Source of the DNA: Lachnospiraceae bacterium
GTDB taxonomy: Bacteria; Bacillota; Clostridia; Lachnospirales; Lachnospiraceae
Direction of reading: 5' to 3'
NCBI GenBank assembly: GCA_003520105.1
Contig: DOVL01000092.1
Span: 1-8,563 of the forward strand
Length of the DNA stretch: 8,563 bases
The position numbers and the translations under genes are program-made. Below, one piece after another: positions 6,668 through 8,563 of the stretch; the stretch's first letter is position 1, and each line of letters begins with the position of its first letter. The notes below the pieces were generated by a model, which saw only the letters and a program-made list of their open reading frames with translations, was not told where the DNA came from and did no database searches.

Positions 6668-6707
6668 TTATGGTGCTGCACACCAAAGCATTACTGCTTT
6701 CAATTAC

Positions 6708-6736
6708 AGTATATATATACATTTAAATTCTGTCAA
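6708..6736 (-). promoter_or_regulatory. Strong sigma-A promoter upstream of the tandem repeats
   Basis: On the minus strand a perfect TTGACA (6731-6736) and TATACT (6708-6713) are separated by exactly 17 nt. This is the best promoter match in the window. It points into the 83-bp repeats and the gene at 5793-6446, with a start site expected near 6701. Confidence 0.75.
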
Positions 6737-6777
6737 TTTGTTTTTGGCAAACCCAAGCGATAAAAGAGCGATGTTCA

Positions 6778-6796
6778 ATCCAATTATTCATTGGAT
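6778..6796. other. Small inverted repeat in otherwise featureless stretch
   Basis: ATCCAAT and ATTGGAT form a 7-bp stem around TATTC, about 40 bp upstream of the -35 box at 6731-6736. It has no T-run, so it is not called a terminator. It might be an operator or chance. Nothing else is visible in 6740-6849. Confidence 0.3.
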
Positions 6797-6849
6797 AATT
6801 TGCATTATGAGAACCTGTATTCAGTATAATCCATCGAGCAATTTCTTGC

Positions 6850-6898
6850 AAATAAAACAAAAAGATCACTCCCCGGTAATACGCCTTGAAGTGATCTT
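6850..6898 (-). terminator. Intrinsic terminator of the histidine phosphatase gene
   Basis: On the minus strand AAGATCACT (6890-6898) pairs perfectly with AGTGATCTT (6862-6870) over 9 bp around a 19-nt loop. TTTTTGTTTTATTT follows. It begins about 25 nt after the stop codon of the 6924-7475 gene and separates that gene from the repeat/nuclease locus. Confidence 0.8.
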
Positions 6899-6923
6899 AT
6901 TGATTATTCTTTTAATACTCTTT

Positions 6924-7475
6924 TTACAGCAGTTTCATCAGCTTACAGTTTTCGATTCCGGCCTTCCAGAAGTCAGCTATCGGATAATTTCTGATGCGAC
7001 TGACGATGCTTGAATTCATTGCACCATGACCGACAATCAGAACACTCTTACCGGCCTCATGCTCCGGAATGGCTCTCTCCCTGAGGAACTCCCCCGTCCT
7101 CCTGAAAAGCTCCTCGAAGGTTTCTGCTCCTCCGACTGATCTTCTGTATTCTTCCGGATCCTGAAATATAACATTTATAGGGCAATTCGGAATCGAGAAG
7201 CTGTCCTTCACGCCTTCATACTCACCGAAGCACATCTCCATAAGTCTGTCATCATAGTATATCGGAACATTTCTTCCTCTGAGAAGTATTTCCGCAGTCT
7301 CCTTCGCACGGATAAGCGGTGAGCAAAAGCAGATATCAAAATGAATATCCTTATACTCTTCTCGGGCTTTTTCAGCCATTTCTCTTCCCTTGTCATTCAG
7401 AGGAATATCCGTTCTCCCCTGCAGCCTGTGCTCATTGTTCCAGTCTGTCAAACCATGTCTGATTATATACAACAT
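6924..7475 (-). CDS. Histidine phosphatase family protein (phosphoglycerate mutase-like)
   Basis: This is a 183-residue cytosolic enzyme of the branch-1 histidine phosphatase superfamily. The RHG signature is at 6-8, with His7 as the expected phosphohistidine. The other catalytic-pocket residues are Arg56 (in CSPLIRAKETA), Glu80 (in DRLMEMCFGEYEG) and His150 (in VGHGAM). Family members include phosphoglycerate mutase-like, alpha-ribazole phosphatase (CobC) and broad phosphatases. The length is too short for classical dPGM and there is no cobalamin gene nearby, so the substrate is left open. The start is the first Met directly before the conserved LYIIRHG strand. The ribosome site is weak (GAG about 9 nt upstream). 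A good hairpin terminator follows the stop. Upstream is leuS on the same strand, 152 nt away. Confidence 0.9.
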   Translation of the reverse strand: MLYIIRHGLTDWNNEHRLQGRTDIPLNDKGREMAEKAREEYKDIHFDICFCSPLIRAKETAEILLRGRNVPIYYDDRLMEMCFGEYEGVKDSFSIPNCPINVIFQDPEEYRRSVGGAETFEELFRRTGEFLRERAIPEHEAGKSVLIVGHGAMNSSIVSRIRNYPIADFWKAGIENCKLMKLL

Positions 7476-7494
7476 CTCAACTATCTCTTTTCAC

Positions 7495-7500
7495 ATTATA
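7495..7500 (-). promoter_or_regulatory. Possible -10 box for the histidine phosphatase gene
   Basis: A perfect TATAAT on the minus strand stands about 20 nt before the ATG. Its -35 region is poor at normal spacing, and a perfect TTGACA is only 8 nt upstream. If used, the leader would be only about 13 nt. Confidence 0.3.
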
Positions 7501-7559
7501 TTTGATTCTGTCAATTTCTTATACAATATAAATCCTCAACACACTACCGTTATATGAAT

Positions 7560-7586
7560 ACAGAGTCTGCATAAAACAGACTCTGT
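7560..7586. terminator. Stem-loop downstream of leuS, possible terminator
   Basis: ACAGAGTCTG and CAGACTCTGT form a perfect 10-bp stem around a 7-nt A/T loop, about 40 nt after the leuS stop. It lacks a T-run on either strand, so it may stabilise the 3' end rather than terminate. Confidence 0.45.
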
Positions 7587-7627
7587 ACTATAAAACTATT
7601 ATAACTATAATACTACAGTTTTTTCAA

Positions 7628-8563
7628 CTATTTAGCAACGATATTGATGATCTTGCCCGGTACGTAAATCTCTTTTACGATCGTCTTGCCAGCGATACGA
7701 TCTCCGAGTGCCTCCTTACCGAGTGCGATTATCGTATCCTTATCTGCATCTGCAGGAACATCAACAGTTACTCTTGTCTTGCCACAAACCTGAACAGGAA
7801 GTGTGATGGTATCAGCCTTAAGGTGAGCCTCATCAAACTCAGGCCATGTCTCATGGAATACCGAATCTGTTCCGCCAAGGTTCTCCCAAAGCTCCTCACC
7901 GATATGTGGAGCGAAAGGAGCAAGAAGCTTGACCATGGTCTTAAGCGTTTCCTTATCAACTCCTGTAGTCTTTGTGAGTTCTACAAATTTATTATTATAT
8001 TCCATAAATGCTGATATAACAGTATTTAAGCTGAAGCTTTCAAGCCTCTGTGAGATATCCTTGATGAGACCATGTCTGAGTCTGAGAAGTTCAGGTGTCT
8101 CTGCAACATCCTTATCAGCATTATCAAGAACCATTGAATAGAATCTCTTGATGAATCTGGAAATACCATCGATTCCGGCATCATCCCAGATTGAATCAAG
8201 TTCAGGTGGTCCTACAAAAAGCTCATAGAGACGAAGTGTATCACAACCATAGTCGTTAACGATATCATCAGGTGAAACTATATTTCCAAGTGACTTACTC
8301 ATCTTGGTAGGCTTGCCGGTCTCTCTGTCACGTCCGCATATCATACCCTGATTGAAGAGCTTTGTGAATGGTTCATCAAAGCCTACAACACCGATATCAT
8401 AAAGGAACTTTGTATAGAATCTTGAATACAGAAGGTGAAGAACCGCATGCTCAACACCACCAATGTACATATCTACAGGGAGATACTTGTCAGCCTTCTC
8501 CTTAGATACAAGCTCATCGTTATTGTTAACGTCTACATATCTGAGGAAATACCATGATGATCC
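7628..8563 (-). CDS. leuS: Leucyl-tRNA synthetase, C-terminal part (N-terminus beyond window)
   Basis: It charges tRNA-Leu with leucine in the cytosol. The frame is open from the window edge and covers 311 residues of a protein usually about 800 long. The fragment opens with GSSWYFLRYVD and IGGVEHAVLHLLYSRF, typical of the end of the class I catalytic domain. It then has the intact KMSKS signature (codons 8291-8305), within GKPTKMSKSLGN. After that comes the helical anticodon-binding domain, including LAPFAPHIGEELWENLGG and WPEFDEAHL, and the small C-terminal domain with LPVQVCGKTRVTVDVPADAD. An internal Met at 8470 is not the true start. The gene ends in TAG and is followed by a stem-loop at 7560-7586. 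Any T-box or promoter would be outside the window. Confidence 0.97.
   Translation of the reverse strand, partial: GSSWYFLRYVDVNNNDELVSKEKADKYLPVDMYIGGVEHAVLHLLYSRFYTKFLYDIGVVGFDEPFTKLFNQGMICGRDRETGKPTKMSKSLGNIVSPDDIVNDYGCDTLRLYELFVGPPELDSIWDDAGIDGISRFIKRFYSMVLDNADKDVAETPELLRLRHGLIKDISQRLESFSLNTVISAFMEYNNKFVELTKTTGVDKETLKTMVKLLAPFAPHIGEELWENLGGTDSVFHETWPEFDEAHLKADTITLPVQVCGKTRVTVDVPADADKDTIIALGKEALGDRIAGKTIVKEIYVPGKIINIVAK

Larger units (their letters stand above)
6463..6701 (-). ncRNA. Candidate leader RNA made of two 83-nt repeats, ending at the terminator
   Basis: A transcript from the promoter at 6708-6736 would start near 6701 and stop near 6463, about 240 nt. It would begin with two small hairpins (AAAGCA-GTAA-TGCTTT, 6685-6700; GGTG-TGCAG-CACC, 6672-6684), then carry two 83-nt repeats, then the terminator stem. 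Within each repeat GUUGU at the start can pair with ACAAC near the end, UUGGA with UCCAA, and UGUUA with UAACA. No credible ORF fits it: the 83-nt period shifts frame between copies. It could be a structured RNA, an antitoxin-like RNA or merely an untranslated leader. Confidence 0.4.

Noticed and set aside
6531..6722. Minus-strand 63-codon frame across the tandem repeats
   Set aside because: Its ATG overlaps the promoter upstream of the expected transcription start. It reads the two 83-nt units in different frames, so the repeat is not behaving as coding sequence.
6737..6923. tRNA or riboswitch in the gap before the histidine phosphatase gene
   Set aside because: No cloverleaf, TTCGA-type T-loop or known aptamer core is visible; only the 6850-6898 terminator and a small inverted repeat were found.

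Overview
The window looks like chromosomal DNA of a low-to-moderate G+C Clostridia species, most likely a Lachnospiraceae (Butyrivibrio-like) member. This rests on strong AGGAGG-type ribosome sites, sigma-A-type promoters, the clostridial flavour of the DAHP synthase and leucyl-tRNA synthetase, and a tandem-ACT protein. The species assignment is inference. All genes but one (the LTA-synthase-like gene, 3418-5070) lie on the minus strand.

Layout. 1-1265 (minus) is the N-terminal 421 residues of an unrecognised protein with two copies of one module joined by acidic and Pro/Glu-rich linkers. 1354-1633 is a complex palindromic repeat. 1631-2035 and 2129-3160 (minus) are a tandem-ACT protein and a class I DAHP synthase, the first step of aromatic amino-acid synthesis. 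A divergent promoter region separates these from 3418-5070 (plus), a membrane-anchored LTA synthase/phosphoglycerol transferase-family enzyme. 5078-5214 is a second copy of the palindromic repeat, lying between convergent genes. 5212-5772 (minus) is a PAP2 phosphatase. 5793-6446 (minus) is an AT-rich gene whose product resembles PBECR4-type predicted nucleases. Upstream of it lie a terminator hairpin, two 83-bp tandem repeats and a near-consensus promoter. 6924-7475 (minus) is a histidine phosphatase with its own terminator. 7628-8563 (minus) is the C-terminal part of leucyl-tRNA synthetase.

Most of the content is housekeeping, but two parts stand out. First, the order promoter - two 83-nt repeats - intrinsic terminator - ribosome site - putative nuclease gene matches the architecture of type III (RNA antitoxin/protein toxin) toxin-antitoxin loci. 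The protein does not look like ToxN, so this would be an unusual member if real. Second, the two palindromic repeats keep the same outer 13-bp stem and the same hairpin layout while one long stem has a completely different sequence in each copy. At both loci the outer arm also supplies the TAA stop codon of the adjacent minus-strand gene.

Limits: no searches or folding programs were run. Families were assigned from motifs read by eye, and structures are hand-drawn base pairings.
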